Of a stretch of 64,000 nucleotides of DNA, positions 9,388 through 19,537 are shown in pieces; the first letter of the stretch is position 1; every line of letters starts with the position of its first letter. Both the position numbers and the translations under genes were made by a program. The notes under the pieces are model-generated. The model ran no database searches and was not told where the DNA came from. It saw only the letters and a list, made by a program, of their open reading frames with translations. The DNA is from Paludibacteraceae bacterium (GTDB lineage Bacteria; Bacteroidota; Bacteroidia; Bacteroidales; Paludibacteraceae), in assembly GCA_017546705.1 (NCBI GenBank), contig JAFYSB010000001.1, forward strand, positions 16,777-80,776. The letters run 5' to 3'.

Positions 9388-9416
9388 GCATTTGTCCTTT
9401 TTTTGTTGTACCTTTG
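9386..9416 (+). promoter_or_regulatory. Bacteroidota-type promoter for the holB-tsaB operon
   Basis: TTG 9386-9388, a 20-bp spacer and TACCTTTG 9409-9416, ending 19 bp before the holB ATG at 9436. Confidence 0.75.
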
Positions 9417-9435
9417 TAGGCTAATTTGTGTAACT

Positions 9436-10581
9436 ATGCAATTTTGTGACATAATAGGGCAAGAAAACGAGAAGAATCAACTACGTCAAGCGGTGCGCGA
9501 AGGGCGCATTCCGCATGCGCAGTTGTTTGCGGGACCTGCTGGTGTAGGTAAACTGGCATTGGCGCTTGCGTATGCGCAGTATATTGCATGTCCTAATCGT
9601 ACGGAGCATGATTCTTGTGGTACATGCCCAACATGCATACAATTTAACAAATTACAACATCCTGATTTGCATTTTGCATTCCCTATAGTAAAAGGCGATG
9701 AAGGTGATGTGTGTGATGCTTATGCTGAAAAGTGGAGGGGACTTGTGACTGAGCACAAGTATTTTGATTTGGACGATTGGTATCGTGTAATGGGAGTGGA
9801 AACGAAGCAAGGAATGATCTATGAGAAAGAGAGTAGTGAGATACTTCGCAAACTCTCGCTCAAGAGTTTTTCTGGTGGATATAAAATTATGCTCATTTGG
9901 CAACCAGAGAAAATGAATGCCACATGTGCGAATAAACTGCTTAAACTGCTTGAGGAGCCTCCTACAATGACTCTGTTTCTACTCGTGAGTGAGCACCCCG
10001 AACAGCTTCTCAGTACTATATTATCGCGTGTACAAGAGGTTAGAGTACCACGCTTGAGTGAAGAAACCATTGCTGCTGGGTTGCAAAAAGAATACGCGTG
10101 GCTTGATACAGAAGATGCCCGAAGTATCGCACATATGGCGAATGGTAGTTATCTTGCGGCTCTAAAAATGATGAGCGAGAGTGAAGATAACCAAACTTAT
10201 TTCGATGATTTTGTGGCATTGATGCGCAACGCATGGTTGGTGGGACAAAAGAAAGATTATAGTGCATTGCTCAAACTTCGTCAATGGAGTACTGATATGG
10301 CGGATAGTAAGGTGGGAAGAGAGAAGCAGAAGGCATTTTTGCAGTATGCCCAACGTCAAATTCGTGAGAATTATATATACAATTTCCATTGCTCATCAAT
10401 GAATTATCAAACTAAAAAAGAGCAAGAGTTCTCTACGAAGTTTGCACCATTTATTCACGATGGAAATGTAGAAAAGATGATGAACGAGCTCGGCAAAGCT
10501 GAACAACAAATAGCACAAAACGGCAATGCCAAAATCATATTTTTTGATCTTTGTTTGCAAATGATAGTACTTGTAAAGTAA
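9436..10581 (+). CDS. holB: DNA polymerase III delta-prime-like clamp-loader subunit
   Basis: The 381-aa protein is an AAA+ clamp-loader subunit. It opens IGQENEKNQLRQA, then a Walker A-like GPAGVGKL (33-40). The Ser/Thr after the P-loop Lys is Leu, so ATP hydrolysis is doubtful, as expected for delta-prime. Cysteines 52, 61, 64 and 67 form the family zinc module. KLLKLLEEPP and LSRVQ match the sensor 1 to sensor 2 region. It helps load the sliding clamp on DNA. ATG 9436 was chosen because the promoter lies just upstream, inside the longer in-frame extension. It is the first gene of a compact operon running to tsaB. Confidence 0.9.
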   Translation: MQFCDIIGQENEKNQLRQAVREGRIPHAQLFAGPAGVGKLALALAYAQYIACPNRTEHDSCGTCPTCIQFNKLQHPDLHFAFPIVKGDEGDVCDAYAEKWRGLVTEHKYFDLDDWYRVMGVETKQGMIYEKESSEILRKLSLKSFSGGYKIMLIWQPEKMNATCANKLLKLLEEPPTMTLFLLVSEHPEQLLSTILSRVQEVRVPRLSEETIAAGLQKEYAWLDTEDARSIAHMANGSYLAALKMMSESEDNQTYFDDFVALMRNAWLVGQKKDYSALLKLRQWSTDMADSKVGREKQKAFLQYAQRQIRENYIYNFHCSSMNYQTKKEQEFSTKFAPFIHDGNVEKMMNELGKAEQQIAQNGNAKIIFFDLCLQMIVLVK

Positions 10582-10587
10582 TGATAT

Positions 10588-11766
10588 ATGAAAGAAGATT
10601 TCACAATAGATAATGGCTCATGCCATATCACAAAGAAGGCAGTCAATCATAATCCCAAACATATGTTGCCTGTAGTGGATTGGTTGAGTGATGTCCCTCA
10701 TACGGGTGAGGAAGGTGATTTGGTGGAGGTGCAATTCAAAAATACCCGAAAAGGATATTACCATAACAGCAATAACTTGCCCCTTGAAAAAGGAGTGAAG
10801 GTTGTGGTAGAGGCTAATCCTGGAACTGATCTTGGTGAGGTTGTTTTGATAGGAAGGTTGGTGCCTGTTCAAATCAAGAAGAATCATATCAATACAGAGC
10901 GTTATGAGATTCGTAATATCTTGCGCATCGCTACAGAGGAGGACTTAGTTCGTGCAGCAGAAGCGCATTCCAAAGAGCAAGAAACGATGATTAAATCGCG
11001 CCAATTGGCCAAGTCATTGGGGTTGGAGATGAAGATTGGAGATGTGGAATACCAAGGTGATGGATCAAAAGCAATATTCTATTATATCGCAGACGGACGT
11101 GTGGATTTCCGTCAATTGATCAAGGTATATGCTGAGACTTTCCGCATTCGTATTGAGATGAAGCAGATTGGTGCTCGTCAAGAGGCAGGACGTATTGGTG
11201 GAACGGGACCATGTGGTAGAGAGCTCTGTTGCTCAACGTGGATGACACAGTTTTCTTCGGTGGGAACCAATGCAGCCCGTATTCAAAATATCTCGTTGAA
11301 TCCGCAGAAATTAGCAGGTCAATGTGCAAAATTGAAGTGCTGTCTCAACTACGAAGTGCCTGTTTACGAAGAGGCCGTGAAGAAACTTCCGTCACGTAAT
11401 GTGCCTTTGGAAACTAAGGATGCTACCTACTATTTCTTCTCTTCTGACCCTCTCAAAGGGGAAGTAACATATTCTACTGATCAACGTCATCCTGCTAACC
11501 TTGAGACAATCACGGCAGCAAAGGCTCGTGAGATTATCGAGAAGAATCGTCGCGGAGAAAAACCGTTAAATTTGGGAGGTAATCAATCTGCTGTTGCCAT
11601 AGTGGAAACAGATTATCAAAATGTGGTTGGACAAGATGATTTAACGCGTTTCGATAAGAAAAAGAATAACAAAAACAATGGTGGTCATCGTGGCGGAAGA
11701 AACAATGATCGTCGAAATAATTCACACCGCAATAATGAAAAAGGTTCTTCTTCTCGCGCTGATTAG
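10588..11766 (+). CDS. PSP1-domain protein (RicT/YaaT-like)
   Basis: The 392-aa protein carries a PSP1 domain (about 60-280). Its cysteine-rich signature GPCGRELCCSTW and the CAKLKCCLNYE motif are the cysteines that bind Fe-S clusters with partner proteins in the RicAFT complex of Bacillus. The tail is an Asn/Arg/Lys-rich disordered segment (about 360-392, KKKNNKNNGGHRGGRNN) typical of Bacteroidota versions, perhaps RNA-binding. Role here is unknown; RicT proteins influence mRNA processing. It starts 7 bp after holB, and its 3' end overlaps gldH by 32 bp, a known adjacency in this phylum. Confidence 0.87.
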   Translation: MKEDFTIDNGSCHITKKAVNHNPKHMLPVVDWLSDVPHTGEEGDLVEVQFKNTRKGYYHNSNNLPLEKGVKVVVEANPGTDLGEVVLIGRLVPVQIKKNHINTERYEIRNILRIATEEDLVRAAEAHSKEQETMIKSRQLAKSLGLEMKIGDVEYQGDGSKAIFYYIADGRVDFRQLIKVYAETFRIRIEMKQIGARQEAGRIGGTGPCGRELCCSTWMTQFSSVGTNAARIQNISLNPQKLAGQCAKLKCCLNYEVPVYEEAVKKLPSRNVPLETKDATYYFFSSDPLKGEVTYSTDQRHPANLETITAAKAREIIEKNRRGEKPLNLGGNQSAVAIVETDYQNVVGQDDLTRFDKKKNNKNNGGHRGGRNNDRRNNSHRNNEKGSSSRAD

Positions 11767-12190
11767 TGTACTGTTGATGGGCTGTCAGCAGGGAGTAGTA
11801 TATGATGAGTTTAACTCACTTCCCGCATCGGGTTGGGATGCTGATTCAGCGTTGCTATTTGAGCCTATCATTGCGGATACAATGGGTGGGTATGAAGTGC
11901 AAATCATTGTGCGTCACACCGAGCGATATCCTTATCAAAATCTATGGCTATTTGTAGATGTAAAGCAAGATTCTCTATTATTACATCGTGATACCATAGA
12001 GAGTTTCTTGGCTAATGAGCGCGGCGAATGGTATGGTGCGGGTATGCAGCTCTACGAACTGCCTTTGTTATATCTGGAGAATGTTGCATTAACGGCAGGT
12101 CAATATACGATAGCAATACGACAAGGTATGCGTGAAGACCAGTTGCGTGGAATCACAGATGTTGGACTGAAAGTAATCAAGAAACCTTAA
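11735..12190 (+). CDS. gldH: Gliding motility lipoprotein GldH
   Basis: The 151-aa lipoprotein has signal peptide and lipobox LLMGC with Cys17, so it should be lipid-anchored. The DEF..LP..GWD start and the WLFVDVKQD central strand, with VKIIKKP-like end (LKVIKKP), match GldH. GldH is required for gliding in Flavobacterium and is genetically tied to T9SS function; in non-gliding Bacteroidales it persists, presumably for an envelope or T9SS role. ATG 11735 is chosen because the signal peptide begins there; the longer in-frame extension is unlikely. It overlaps the preceding gene by 32 bp. Confidence 0.85.
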   Translation: MKKVLLLALISVLLMGCQQGVVYDEFNSLPASGWDADSALLFEPIIADTMGGYEVQIIVRHTERYPYQNLWLFVDVKQDSLLLHRDTIESFLANERGEWYGAGMQLYELPLLYLENVALTAGQYTIAIRQGMREDQLRGITDVGLKVIKKP

Positions 12191-12212
12191 CTTTATTAAA
12201 CGCTACATAGGA

Positions 12213-12980
12213 ATGGGCAAGAATAAACTAAAGAAATTTGCAGAGATGGAAACTTTCCATAACGTCTTTCAATGCGGAGCACGAGAGATGGTGGATGGAA
12301 ATCCTGTAGCAGCCATGCGTGGTAAATGGCATGAGGAGTATTTTCATAACTCCAATCCGATTGTGCTCGAACTAGGCTGTGGGCGTGGAGAATATACTGT
12401 GGGTTTGGCAGCACGTTATCCGAATAAGAATTATATCGGCATTGATATCAAAGGCGCTCGTATGTGGGCTGGTGCCAAGCAAGCAGAATTGGCAGGTATG
12501 CAGAATGTTGCATTTCTTCGTACCAACATCGAATTACTTACCCACTTCTTTGCTCCCAATGAGGTGGCTGAGATATGGATCACTTTCCCAGATCCACAGA
12601 TGAAGAAGGCAACCAAGCGCTTGACATCAACGTATTTTATGCTACGATATGCTCAGTTCTTGCAGCCCAATGGTCTTATCCACCTCAAGACAGATAGTCC
12701 TTTTCTCTATACCTATACGCAAGCAATGGTAAAGGAGAATAACTATCCGTTGCTGGTGGACACGGATGATTTATACGCTGCGCAGGCGACTGCCGATATT
12801 GATGAAGCTCGTAGTTTGCAAACACACTATGAGCACCAATGGCTTGACCGTGGTTTGACTATCAAATACTTACGTTGGGAATTGTCGCATTGCGATAATC
12901 TCATCGAACCAGATATTGACATCGAAAAAGACACTTATCGTTCATACGGAAGAAACTATGTATCCTCAACAAATAATTGA
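12213..12980 (+). CDS. trmB: tRNA (guanine-N7-)-methyltransferase
   Basis: The 255-aa class I SAM-dependent methyltransferase makes m7G46 in tRNA variable loops. It shows the SAM-binding [14 protein letters not shown], the [10 protein letters not shown] acidic-loop strand, and the TrmB signature [11 protein letters not shown]. The ATG at 12213 follows gldH by 22 bp. The 3' end overlaps mrp by 23 bp. It is a housekeeping member of the operon. Confidence 0.95.
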   Translation: MGKNKLKKFAEMETFHNVFQCGAREMVDGNPVAAMRGKWHEEYFHNSNPIVLELGCGRGEYTVGLAARYPNKNYIGIDIKGARMWAGAKQAELAGMQNVAFLRTNIELLTHFFAPNEVAEIWITFPDPQMKKATKRLTSTYFMLRYAQFLQPNGLIHLKTDSPFLYTYTQAMVKENNYPLLVDTDDLYAAQATADIDEARSLQTHYEHQWLDRGLTIKYLRWELSHCDNLIEPDIDIEKDTYRSYGRNYVSSTNN

Positions 12981-13998
12981 TGCCCTTCAGCATGTGCGCT
13001 ACCCAGGCACAGGCAAAAATCTGATTGAGAGCGGTATGCTCGAGGACGATATTCGTATCTCGGGGTTAGAGGTATCATTCTCGTTGATATTCGAAAAAGA
13101 TAATGACCCATTCCGCAAGTCGGTAGTGAAAGCTGCTGAAACGGCTATTCATACCTATGTGGATGAGAATGCGGCTGTACATATCCATACCAAGTTCATC
13201 AAGCAAAATATGGTACCCAAAGCCGATTCTGTAGAGAACTTGCGTGCGGCACAGGTCATAGCTATTCACTCTGGCAAGGGTGGTGTGGGTAAGTCCACCA
13301 TCTCTGCTAATCTTGCAATCACATTGGCAAAGATGGGTTATAAGGTTGGATTATTGGATGCCGATATTCATGGACCATCTATTCCAAAGATGTTCCACAC
13401 CGAGGGTTGTCGCCCTGTTTCTACACCTGTCAATGGTCGCAATCTCATAGAACCGATTGAGCAATATGGTGTGAAGATGCTGTCAATAGGTTTTTTTGTT
13501 GACCCGCAACAAGCCGTTGTTTGGCGCGGTGGTATGGCAAGTAATGCGATTAAACAACTGATTCAAGATGCCAATTGGGGTGAATTGGACTATTTTCTCA
13601 TAGACCTCCCTCCAGGTACTAGCGATATTCACCTTACTTTGGTACAGCACCTCCATCTCACAGGTGCTATCGTAGTTACGACTCCTCAGCCTGTGGCATT
13701 GGTCGATGCACGCAAGGGAGTGGATATGTTCATCAACGAAAAGATCAATGTGCCTGTACTTGGATTGGTGGAGAATATGGCATGGTTTACTCCTGCAGAA
13801 CTACCAAACAATCGTTACTATATTTTCGGTAAAGATGGTGGAAAGCAGCTTGCTGAGGAATTGAATATTCCATTGTTAGGCCAAGTGCCGTTGGTACAAT
13901 CCATTCGCGAAGGTGGCGATGAGGGTACACCTATCGCATTGCAAGATGGACACCCTGCAGCCAAAATGTTTGAAGATATATGTCAGCACCTAAGATAA
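12958..13998 (+). CDS. mrp: Mrp/ApbC-family P-loop Fe-S cluster carrier ATPase
   Basis: The 346-aa protein has an N-terminal MIP18/FeS-assembly-like domain (1-85) and a deviant Walker [16 protein letters not shown] near residue 105. Switch regions are [13 protein letters not shown] and [12 protein letters not shown]. The CxxC normally used to hold the cluster in Mrp is not obvious in the C-terminal part (the segment [14 protein letters not shown] lacks it), as seen in some Bacteroidota homologues. It should deliver Fe-S clusters in the cytosol. ATG 12958 overlaps trmB by 23 bp. Confidence 0.92.
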   Translation: MYPQQIIDALQHVRYPGTGKNLIESGMLEDDIRISGLEVSFSLIFEKDNDPFRKSVVKAAETAIHTYVDENAAVHIHTKFIKQNMVPKADSVENLRAAQVIAIHSGKGGVGKSTISANLAITLAKMGYKVGLLDADIHGPSIPKMFHTEGCRPVSTPVNGRNLIEPIEQYGVKMLSIGFFVDPQQAVVWRGGMASNAIKQLIQDANWGELDYFLIDLPPGTSDIHLTLVQHLHLTGAIVVTTPQPVALVDARKGVDMFINEKINVPVLGLVENMAWFTPAELPNNRYYIFGKDGGKQLAEELNIPLLGQVPLVQSIREGGDEGTPIALQDGHPAAKMFEDICQHLR

Positions 13999-15350
13999 CA
14001 GAACTCGGTACGCAATCTATTCGTAGCCTACTGCTCAAGTACGCTATGCCAGGCATCATAGCGATGACTGCCTCGTCGCTATACAATATGGTGGACTCCA
14101 TCTTTATTGGTCATGGCGTAGGTGCGATGGCATTGTCAGGCTTGACCGTGGCAAAGCCGTTTATGGATATTTGTGCGGCGTTTGGTACGTTGGTCGGTGT
14201 GGGTGCGAGTTCGCTGGTGGCGATTAAGTTAGGCGAGAAAGACTACCGTTCAGCCAATGATGTGCTGGCGAACGTTGTTATTCTCAATGTTCTTTTGGGC
14301 GCATTGATCATGGTTGTTGGTCTCTTTTGGCTTGATCCTATTCTCTATGCTTTTGGTGCCAGTGATACCACTATCGTGTATGCTCGTGAGTATATGCAGA
14401 TTATCCTCTTGGGTAATATTCTCACGCATATCTATTACGGTCTTAATAGCATGTTGCGCTCAATTGGGCATCCGCGAATTTCCATGTATGCTACTATCTT
14501 GGCAGTAGTTCTTAACATCATACTTGATCCAATTTTTATTTTCGTCCTTGATATGGGCGTTCGTGGTGCTGCATTAGCTACGATTCTTTCGCAATTGGTT
14601 TCAGTGATAGTAGAAATGATTATCTTCTTGAATCCCAAAGAAGTTATTCACTTCCATCGCGGTATTTGGCGCCTAAAGCGCGACATAACTATGCGTGCTT
14701 TGGGTATTGGTACTGCACCTTTCCTGATGCACATGGCGGCATGCTTTGTGGTGATCGTGCTCAATAATCAGCTTAAGCGTTATGGCGGTGATATGGAGAT
14801 TGCTACTTTTGGTATGACCAATCGCTTTATATTCTTCTTTGTTATGATTGTCATGGGTATTCAGCAGGGTATGCAACCTATTGTAGGATATAATTATGGT
14901 GCGAATATGTATGAACGCATGATACGAGCATATAAATTATCCATCTACTGTGCAACATGCGTGATGAGTACACTTTTTCTCTTTGGCGAGATTTGGCCAG
15001 AGGGTTTTATCCGTCTGTTTACCCACGACGAGGTTCTAATAACACAGTCTATTCTCCCTGCGCGAATCATGCTCTGCGTTATGTTCGCCATCGGATTTCC
15101 AATGATCACAGGCAATTTCTATACTTCAATAGGCATGGCACCTAAGGCGATTTTCCTTAGTCTTACTCGTCAAGTTCTTTTCCTCATTCCGCTCATTATA
15201 TGCTTGCCTCTGCTTTTCCAATCTTGGGGCATTGCACCTATTTGGGGTGTATGGTGGAGCTGGCCTATTAGCGATTCTTTGTCCGTGATTATATCTGCTA
15301 TCATTGTGAATAGAGATATGCGTAAGTTTAAATTTATCAATCCATCGTAA
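13980..15350 (+). CDS. MATE-family efflux transporter
   Basis: The 456-aa inner-membrane protein has about 12 hydrophobic segments and MATE signatures. These include the N-terminal YAMPGIIAMTASSLYNMVDS with IFIGHGVG, the loop GLNSMLRSIGHPRISMY, and QQGMQPIVGYNYGA in the second half. It exchanges Na+ or H+ for cationic drugs or metabolites; the substrate is unknown. Its ATG overlaps the 3' end of mrp by 19 bp, so it is translationally coupled to it. Confidence 0.93.
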   Translation: MSAPKITELGTQSIRSLLLKYAMPGIIAMTASSLYNMVDSIFIGHGVGAMALSGLTVAKPFMDICAAFGTLVGVGASSLVAIKLGEKDYRSANDVLANVVILNVLLGALIMVVGLFWLDPILYAFGASDTTIVYAREYMQIILLGNILTHIYYGLNSMLRSIGHPRISMYATILAVVLNIILDPIFIFVLDMGVRGAALATILSQLVSVIVEMIIFLNPKEVIHFHRGIWRLKRDITMRALGIGTAPFLMHMAACFVVIVLNNQLKRYGGDMEIATFGMTNRFIFFFVMIVMGIQQGMQPIVGYNYGANMYERMIRAYKLSIYCATCVMSTLFLFGEIWPEGFIRLFTHDEVLITQSILPARIMLCVMFAIGFPMITGNFYTSIGMAPKAIFLSLTRQVLFLIPLIICLPLLFQSWGIAPIWGVWWSWPISDSLSVIISAIIVNRDMRKFKFINPS

Positions 15351-15352
15351 CT

Positions 15353-16045
15353 ATGACTATATTGTGCATTGAAACATCTACCGACTGCTGCTCCGCTGCT
15401 ATCTGCAGAGATGGCATGGCTTTAGCCAGTAAAGAAAATCTATCTGGTGCAAACCATGCGAGTGAACTGCCTGTGTTTATTGAGCAATTGCTCACAGAGG
15501 CTCAAGCTAATGCGTGGACTTTGGACGCTGTGGCTCTTTCGCAGGGGCCTGGTAGTTACACGGGGTTGCGCATTGGTACTAGTATTGCAAAGGGTATATG
15601 CTATGGTATGAATATCCCTTTAATACCTGTGGATACGTTGCAAATCCTCTGTGCATCTATCCCTTCTCACCTTCTTCCTTCATCATCTCATTGCCTCTGT
15701 CCAATGTTGGATGCTCGTCGAATGGAAGTATATACGGCGATGTATCATCCCAACACTTTGCAACAGACTACCGATATTGTTGCTAAAGTGATTGACGAAC
15801 AATCATTTGCCGAGGAGTTGAGCGAGCAAACAATCTATTTCTTTGGCAATGGTGCTGAGAAATGCCAATCGATCATTACATCACCCAACGCACATTTCAT
15901 TGCCAATATCCATCCGCAAGCCCAATATATGGGCAAATTGGCAGAAAAGGCTATATCGTTGGATGTGAAGCAAATGGCATATTATGAGCCGTTCTATCTC
16001 AAGGATTTTGTTCCTGCTCCTAGCCATATCAAAGGGCTAAAGTAA
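15353..16045 (+). CDS. tsaB: tRNA threonylcarbamoyladenosine biosynthesis protein TsaB
   Basis: The 230-aa ASKHA-fold protein is the TsaD partner in t6A37 synthesis. Signatures are the N-terminal CIETSTDCCSAAI, the ALSQGPGSYTGLRIG central motif and MLDARRMEVYTAMY. It ends the operon that starts at holB, 2 bp after the MATE gene. A 40-bp stretch of five degenerate 8-bp units (15660-15699) encodes the atypical Pro/Ser/His segment before MLDARR, where other TsaB proteins have a short linker, so it may be an inserted repeat. Confidence 0.93.
   Translation: MTILCIETSTDCCSAAICRDGMALASKENLSGANHASELPVFIEQLLTEAQANAWTLDAVALSQGPGSYTGLRIGTSIAKGICYGMNIPLIPVDTLQILCASIPSHLLPSSSHCLCPMLDARRMEVYTAMYHPNTLQQTTDIVAKVIDEQSFAEELSEQTIYFFGNGAEKCQSIITSPNAHFIANIHPQAQYMGKLAEKAISLDVKQMAYYEPFYLKDFVPAPSHIKGLK
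15660..15699 (+). repeat. Degenerate octamer array inside tsaB, 5 units
   Basis: Five 8-bp pyrimidine-rich units (15660, 15668, 15676, 15684, 15692), consensus close to YCCTTCTC/TGCCTCAT. They resemble the octamers at 58914-58953. The array lies in frame in a linker of TsaB. Confidence 0.5.
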
Positions 16046-16080
16046 TTCGTTGTGATAATCCTTAGTGCTATCTTTCTCGA

Positions 16081-16146
16081 AACCACTCCGTTACCACTTG
16101 CTTACTACTTGGTTACCATCTAGGTATTTCCCTATAGGGTGTCCGT
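16081..16146 (+). repeat. Degenerate tandem array, 4-6 units of 11 bp
   Basis: Four clear 11-bp units (16081-16124) share the core ACYACTT or ACCATCT. Two weaker units follow to 16146. It occupies most of the 220-bp gap between tsaB and porW and ends about 50 bp before the porW -33 element. Confidence 0.75.
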
Positions 16147-16196
16147 AATGTATTTGAGCCGTTTTTGATATTTTTACAATAAATTGTCTATTGGAC

Positions 16197-16227
16197 TTTG
16201 TCAAATCGTAAATATTTTGTACCTTTG
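16197..16227 (+). promoter_or_regulatory. Bacteroidota-type promoter for porW/sprE
   Basis: TTTG 16197-16200, a 19-bp spacer and TACCTTTG 16220-16227. The porW ATG is at 16266. Confidence 0.8.
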
Positions 16228-16265
16228 CACCCAATATTGTTTTGCACATTGAAACTAACCGAGTT

Positions 16266-18992
16266 ATGGGGAGAAATAAAATATATTATATAGTATTGGC
16301 GATGTTGGCTGTTGTACTCATGTCTTGCTCCACGCAAAAAAACACATGGAGTACTCGTGCTTTCCATCAAATGAAAACAAAATATAACATCTATTACAAT
16401 GGTCAGTTGGCGTTCAAGGATGGCGAAGAAGCTACTCGCGAAGCCAATGAAGATGATTATTCTACCATCCTCAATCTTTACCCCGTATCCAACCATGAAG
16501 CAGCACAGAGTGCTACTTCTCAAATGGATCGAACTATCGAAAAATGCCGTAAGTGCATCAAATTACATAGCATCAAAGCGCGTCCGAAAGTTGATCACGA
16601 CAAAAAACGTAAAGATCCTGAATATGCTGCGTGGTTGGAGCAAGAGGAGTTCAATAACCAGATGGGTAACGCGTGGATGCTATTGGCGAAGGCAGAATTT
16701 CATAAGGGTGATTTTATTGGTAGTGTCAGTACGTTCAACTATATCATTCGCCATTATAGCCACGATGTAGATATGGTGGCAAGTTGCCAATTGTGGATCG
16801 CACGAGCATATGCCGAAATGGGGTGGCTGTATGAAGCGGAAGATATGTTGGCAAAAGTGCAAATAGAAAACCTCAGCCGTAAAAACGCCCCTCTCTATGC
16901 TGCTGCTAGTGCAGATATTTTGCTTAAAACCAAACAATATAAAGAGGCTATTCCTTTCATCAAGATTGCTCTACCTAATGAGAAGCGTAAAGAGAATCGT
17001 CCTCGTTTTCAATTTGTGTTAGGGCAGTTGTACCAAATGCAAAATGATAAAAAGAATGCCCAATCGGCCTACGAAAAAGTGCTAAAGATGCAGCCATCTA
17101 ATGAGATGGACTTCAATGCACGTATTCGCCAAGCGCAAATGGAAGACAACCCCAAGGCTGCGGTTAAAGCCTTGGAAAAGATGGCTAAGCAGGATAAAAA
17201 CAAAGAGAAACTAGATCAACTCTATGGTGCCATTGGTGATGTTTTTCTTTTGAGAAAAGATACTGCAAATGCCCTCAAATACTACGAACTTGGCATCGAA
17301 AAAAGTACCGAAAATGGTTTAAACAAAGCACACGTATTGATTACAGCCGCGGATATCTATTATCAGCAGCGTAATTATGTCTTAGCAAGCCCCTACTACA
17401 AAGAGGCATTGCAAATCATTTCTGCTGAAAGCGAAGATTATGCGCGTATCCAACGTCTATCGGAAACGCTTGATGCACTTGTGGTGGAATATACTGTGGT
17501 ACAATTGCAAGATTCATTGCAGCATCTTGCCACTTTATCCGAAGTGGAACAACGTGTAGTGGTTGATTCCATTATAGCCCGACTTATTCGTGCTGAAGAA
17601 GAGGAGAAGGAGCGTTTGGCACAAGCCGAGCGCGAGGCAGAGAACAACTCTGGTACACGCAGTGTCAATACGGCCAATATGCTTGGTGGGGCAGGTGCAG
17701 GACAATGGTATTTCTACAATCCCCAACTTCTTCGTTCTGGCAAACAGACCTTCCGTACCCAATGGGGTAATCGTTCCTTAGAGGACAATTGGCGCCGTAT
17801 GAGTAAGGCCACTAGTTCGTCCATTTTTGACGATACTTCCGAATGGGATGAAGAATTGGATAGTGATAGTATAGCTTCAGATTCTACTGCTTTAGCAGCC
17901 AATGTACCTGTGGAAACCGACAACCACAAGCCTGAGTACTATCTCCAACAAATCCCACGCACGGAAGCGGATATTCAGCAATCTAACCAACTCATTGCCG
18001 ATGCGTTATATAATATGGTTTACATCTATCGCGATGAGGTTGGTGATCGTCAGTTGAGCGATGAGACGTTCCAAGATTTCTTGCATCGTTTCCCAAATGA
18101 GCCTCGTTTGTTGGATCTCTTCTACATGCAATACCTTACAGCCTTGAAGGAAAATCGTACTGCGGATGCTATGCATTACAAGGCAGAGATTCTTTCACGT
18201 TTCCCCGATTCCAACGAGGCGTACATCGTAAGTCAGCCTGATTATTTCGACCGTTTACGTCGTATGGCGGTGGAGCAAGATTCACTCTATGAACAAACGT
18301 ATCGTGCATACACCACCAGCCAGTTCGCTGCTGTCAAGGCCAATACTACATATGCCGAAGAGCATTACCCACTTACGCCATTGATGCCACGTTTCCTCTT
18401 CCTTAATGCCATCGCAGTGGCTAAGACCGATGGACAAGAGGCATTTATTACTTCGCTCCGCGACATGGTAACACGCTATCCTGATAGCGAGTTATCTGCG
18501 ATGGGTAAAGATATGTTAGCTTTGATGGGGCAGGGAGCAGAAAGTCAGCAAGATGCTTCTACATCTTCTTTGCAATCGCGTCGTACTACACTTGATGAGT
18601 CCGAACAGCAATTGGATACTACCCTGCAGTTTAATCCAGAAAGAGCCATGCCAGCTATGGTGCTGATGATTATTCCTCAAGATGAGAAATTGCTCAACGA
18701 TTTGCTCTACGAGGTGGCACTATTCAATTTCACGCAGTTCATGATCAAGGACTTCGACCTTAAACAACGCCCTATGTTTACGCAAGAGCAAAGTGCCTTG
18801 CAAATCACAGGCTTTATATCCTTGGATGAAGCAGAATGGTACAAGAGTTTGATAGATAAAAATACCGATCTCAAAACTAAACTCCAAGCGTTGGGTGTGC
18901 AAATCATTTGTATCACCGAAGCTAATAATGAGTTGCTCAGCAACCCATTTTCAGTAGCAGATTACTTGCTCTTTTTGAAAGAAACCAATTGA
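16266..18992 (+). CDS. porW: T9SS lipoprotein PorW/SprE (TPR-rich)
   Basis: The 908-aa lipoprotein has a signal peptide with lipobox LMSC (Cys21) and the SprE/PorW opening NTWSTRAFHQMKTKYNIYYN. TPR-like helical pairs cover residues about 120-420 (for example ADIYYQQRNYVLASPYYKEAL). A Glu/Lys-rich coiled segment (about 430-470) follows, then a second helical half with DEVGDRQLSDETFQDFLHRFP. In Porphyromonas and Flavobacterium this outer-membrane lipoprotein is essential for type IX secretion and links the motor to other components. ATG 16266 is preferred over the upstream in-frame TTG 16242 because the signal peptide starts there. It is monocistronic and may be responsible for exporting the cargo proteins at 5056, 39802 and 42255. 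Confidence 0.88.
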   Translation: MGRNKIYYIVLAMLAVVLMSCSTQKNTWSTRAFHQMKTKYNIYYNGQLAFKDGEEATREANEDDYSTILNLYPVSNHEAAQSATSQMDRTIEKCRKCIKLHSIKARPKVDHDKKRKDPEYAAWLEQEEFNNQMGNAWMLLAKAEFHKGDFIGSVSTFNYIIRHYSHDVDMVASCQLWIARAYAEMGWLYEAEDMLAKVQIENLSRKNAPLYAAASADILLKTKQYKEAIPFIKIALPNEKRKENRPRFQFVLGQLYQMQNDKKNAQSAYEKVLKMQPSNEMDFNARIRQAQMEDNPKAAVKALEKMAKQDKNKEKLDQLYGAIGDVFLLRKDTANALKYYELGIEKSTENGLNKAHVLITAADIYYQQRNYVLASPYYKEALQIISAESEDYARIQRLSETLDALVVEYTVVQLQDSLQHLATLSEVEQRVVVDSIIARLIRAEEEEKERLAQAEREAENNSGTRSVNTANMLGGAGAGQWYFYNPQLLRSGKQTFRTQWGNRSLEDNWRRMSKATSSSIFDDTSEWDEELDSDSIASDSTALAANVPVETDNHKPEYYLQQIPRTEADIQQSNQLIADALYNMVYIYRDEVGDRQLSDETFQDFLHRFPNEPRLLDLFYMQYLTALKENRTADAMHYKAEILSRFPDSNEAYIVSQPDYFDRLRRMAVEQDSLYEQTYRAYTTSQFAAVKANTTYAEEHYPLTPLMPRFLFLNAIAVAKTDGQEAFITSLRDMVTRYPDSELSAMGKDMLALMGQGAESQQDASTSSLQSRRTTLDESEQQLDTTLQFNPERAMPAMVLMIIPQDEKLLNDLLYEVALFNFTQFMIKDFDLKQRPMFTQEQSALQITGFISLDEAEWYKSLIDKNTDLKTKLQALGVQIICITEANNELLSNPFSVADYLLFLKETN

Positions 18993-18997
18993 TAAAT

Positions 18998-19020
18998 CAC
19001 CACCGAATATCATTGTGGTG
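18998..19020. terminator. Short hairpin between convergent porW and smpB
   Basis: CACCAC (18998-19003) pairs with GTGGTG (19015-19020) in the 38-bp gap between the two convergent stops. There is no T tract, so termination is only a suggestion. Confidence 0.35.
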
Positions 19021-19030
19021 TTAACTGTTG

Positions 19031-19495
19031 CTATCTTTGTGCGTCACGCATTGCACGTTGCAATTCGCGTTTGTCATCTGCCGCACGCAGCGACTGACGT
19101 TTATCATATGTGTGTTTACCTTGACAAAGTGCAATCTCCAATTTTGCAAACCCTTTATCGTTGATAAATAGGCATAGAGGTATGATGGTCTTACCTGTAT
19201 CTTGTACTTGGCGTTGCAGTTTGCGGAGTTCTTTTTTTGTCATTAGTAATTTGCGATCGCGTTTTGCTTCATGGTTGGCATAACTTCCAAAGCGATATTC
19301 AGCGATGTGCATTTGTTTTACCCATAATTCATTACCAACAAATTGGCAATAAGTATCTACCAACGAAGCTTTACTTTCGCGGATAGATTTAATCTCTGTG
19401 CCGAACAACTGAATACCAGCTACATAGCGATCCAACACCTCATAATCAAAGGTAGCGCGACGATTTTTAATATGGATATTACTCTTGAGACGCAT
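19031..19495 (-). CDS. smpB: SsrA-binding protein SmpB
   Basis: The 154-aa OB-fold protein binds tmRNA and is needed for rescue of stalled ribosomes. Its signatures are [34 protein letters not shown], and the basic C-terminal tail that reads the A site ([19 protein letters not shown]). A usual SmpB is about 150-160 aa. ATG 19495-19493 is preferred, because the promoter -7 box ends only 10 bp upstream and the longer in-frame extension would overlap it. No tmRNA gene was recognised in the window. Confidence 0.96.
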   Translation of the reverse strand: MRLKSNIHIKNRRATFDYEVLDRYVAGIQLFGTEIKSIRESKASLVDTYCQFVGNELWVKQMHIAEYRFGSYANHEAKRDRKLLMTKKELRKLQRQVQDTGKTIIPLCLFINDKGFAKLEIALCQGKHTYDKRQSLRAADDKRELQRAMRDAQR

Positions 19496-19505
19496 AAATT
19501 TTGCG

Positions 19506-19537
19506 CAAAGGTACATAAAAATTTGCATATATACAAA
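19506..19537 (-). promoter_or_regulatory. Bacteroidota-type promoter for smpB
   Basis: On the minus strand, TTTG (19537-19534), a 20-bp spacer and TACCTTTG (19513-19506). Only 10 bp separate the box from the ATG, so the mRNA leader should be a few bases at most. Confidence 0.75.
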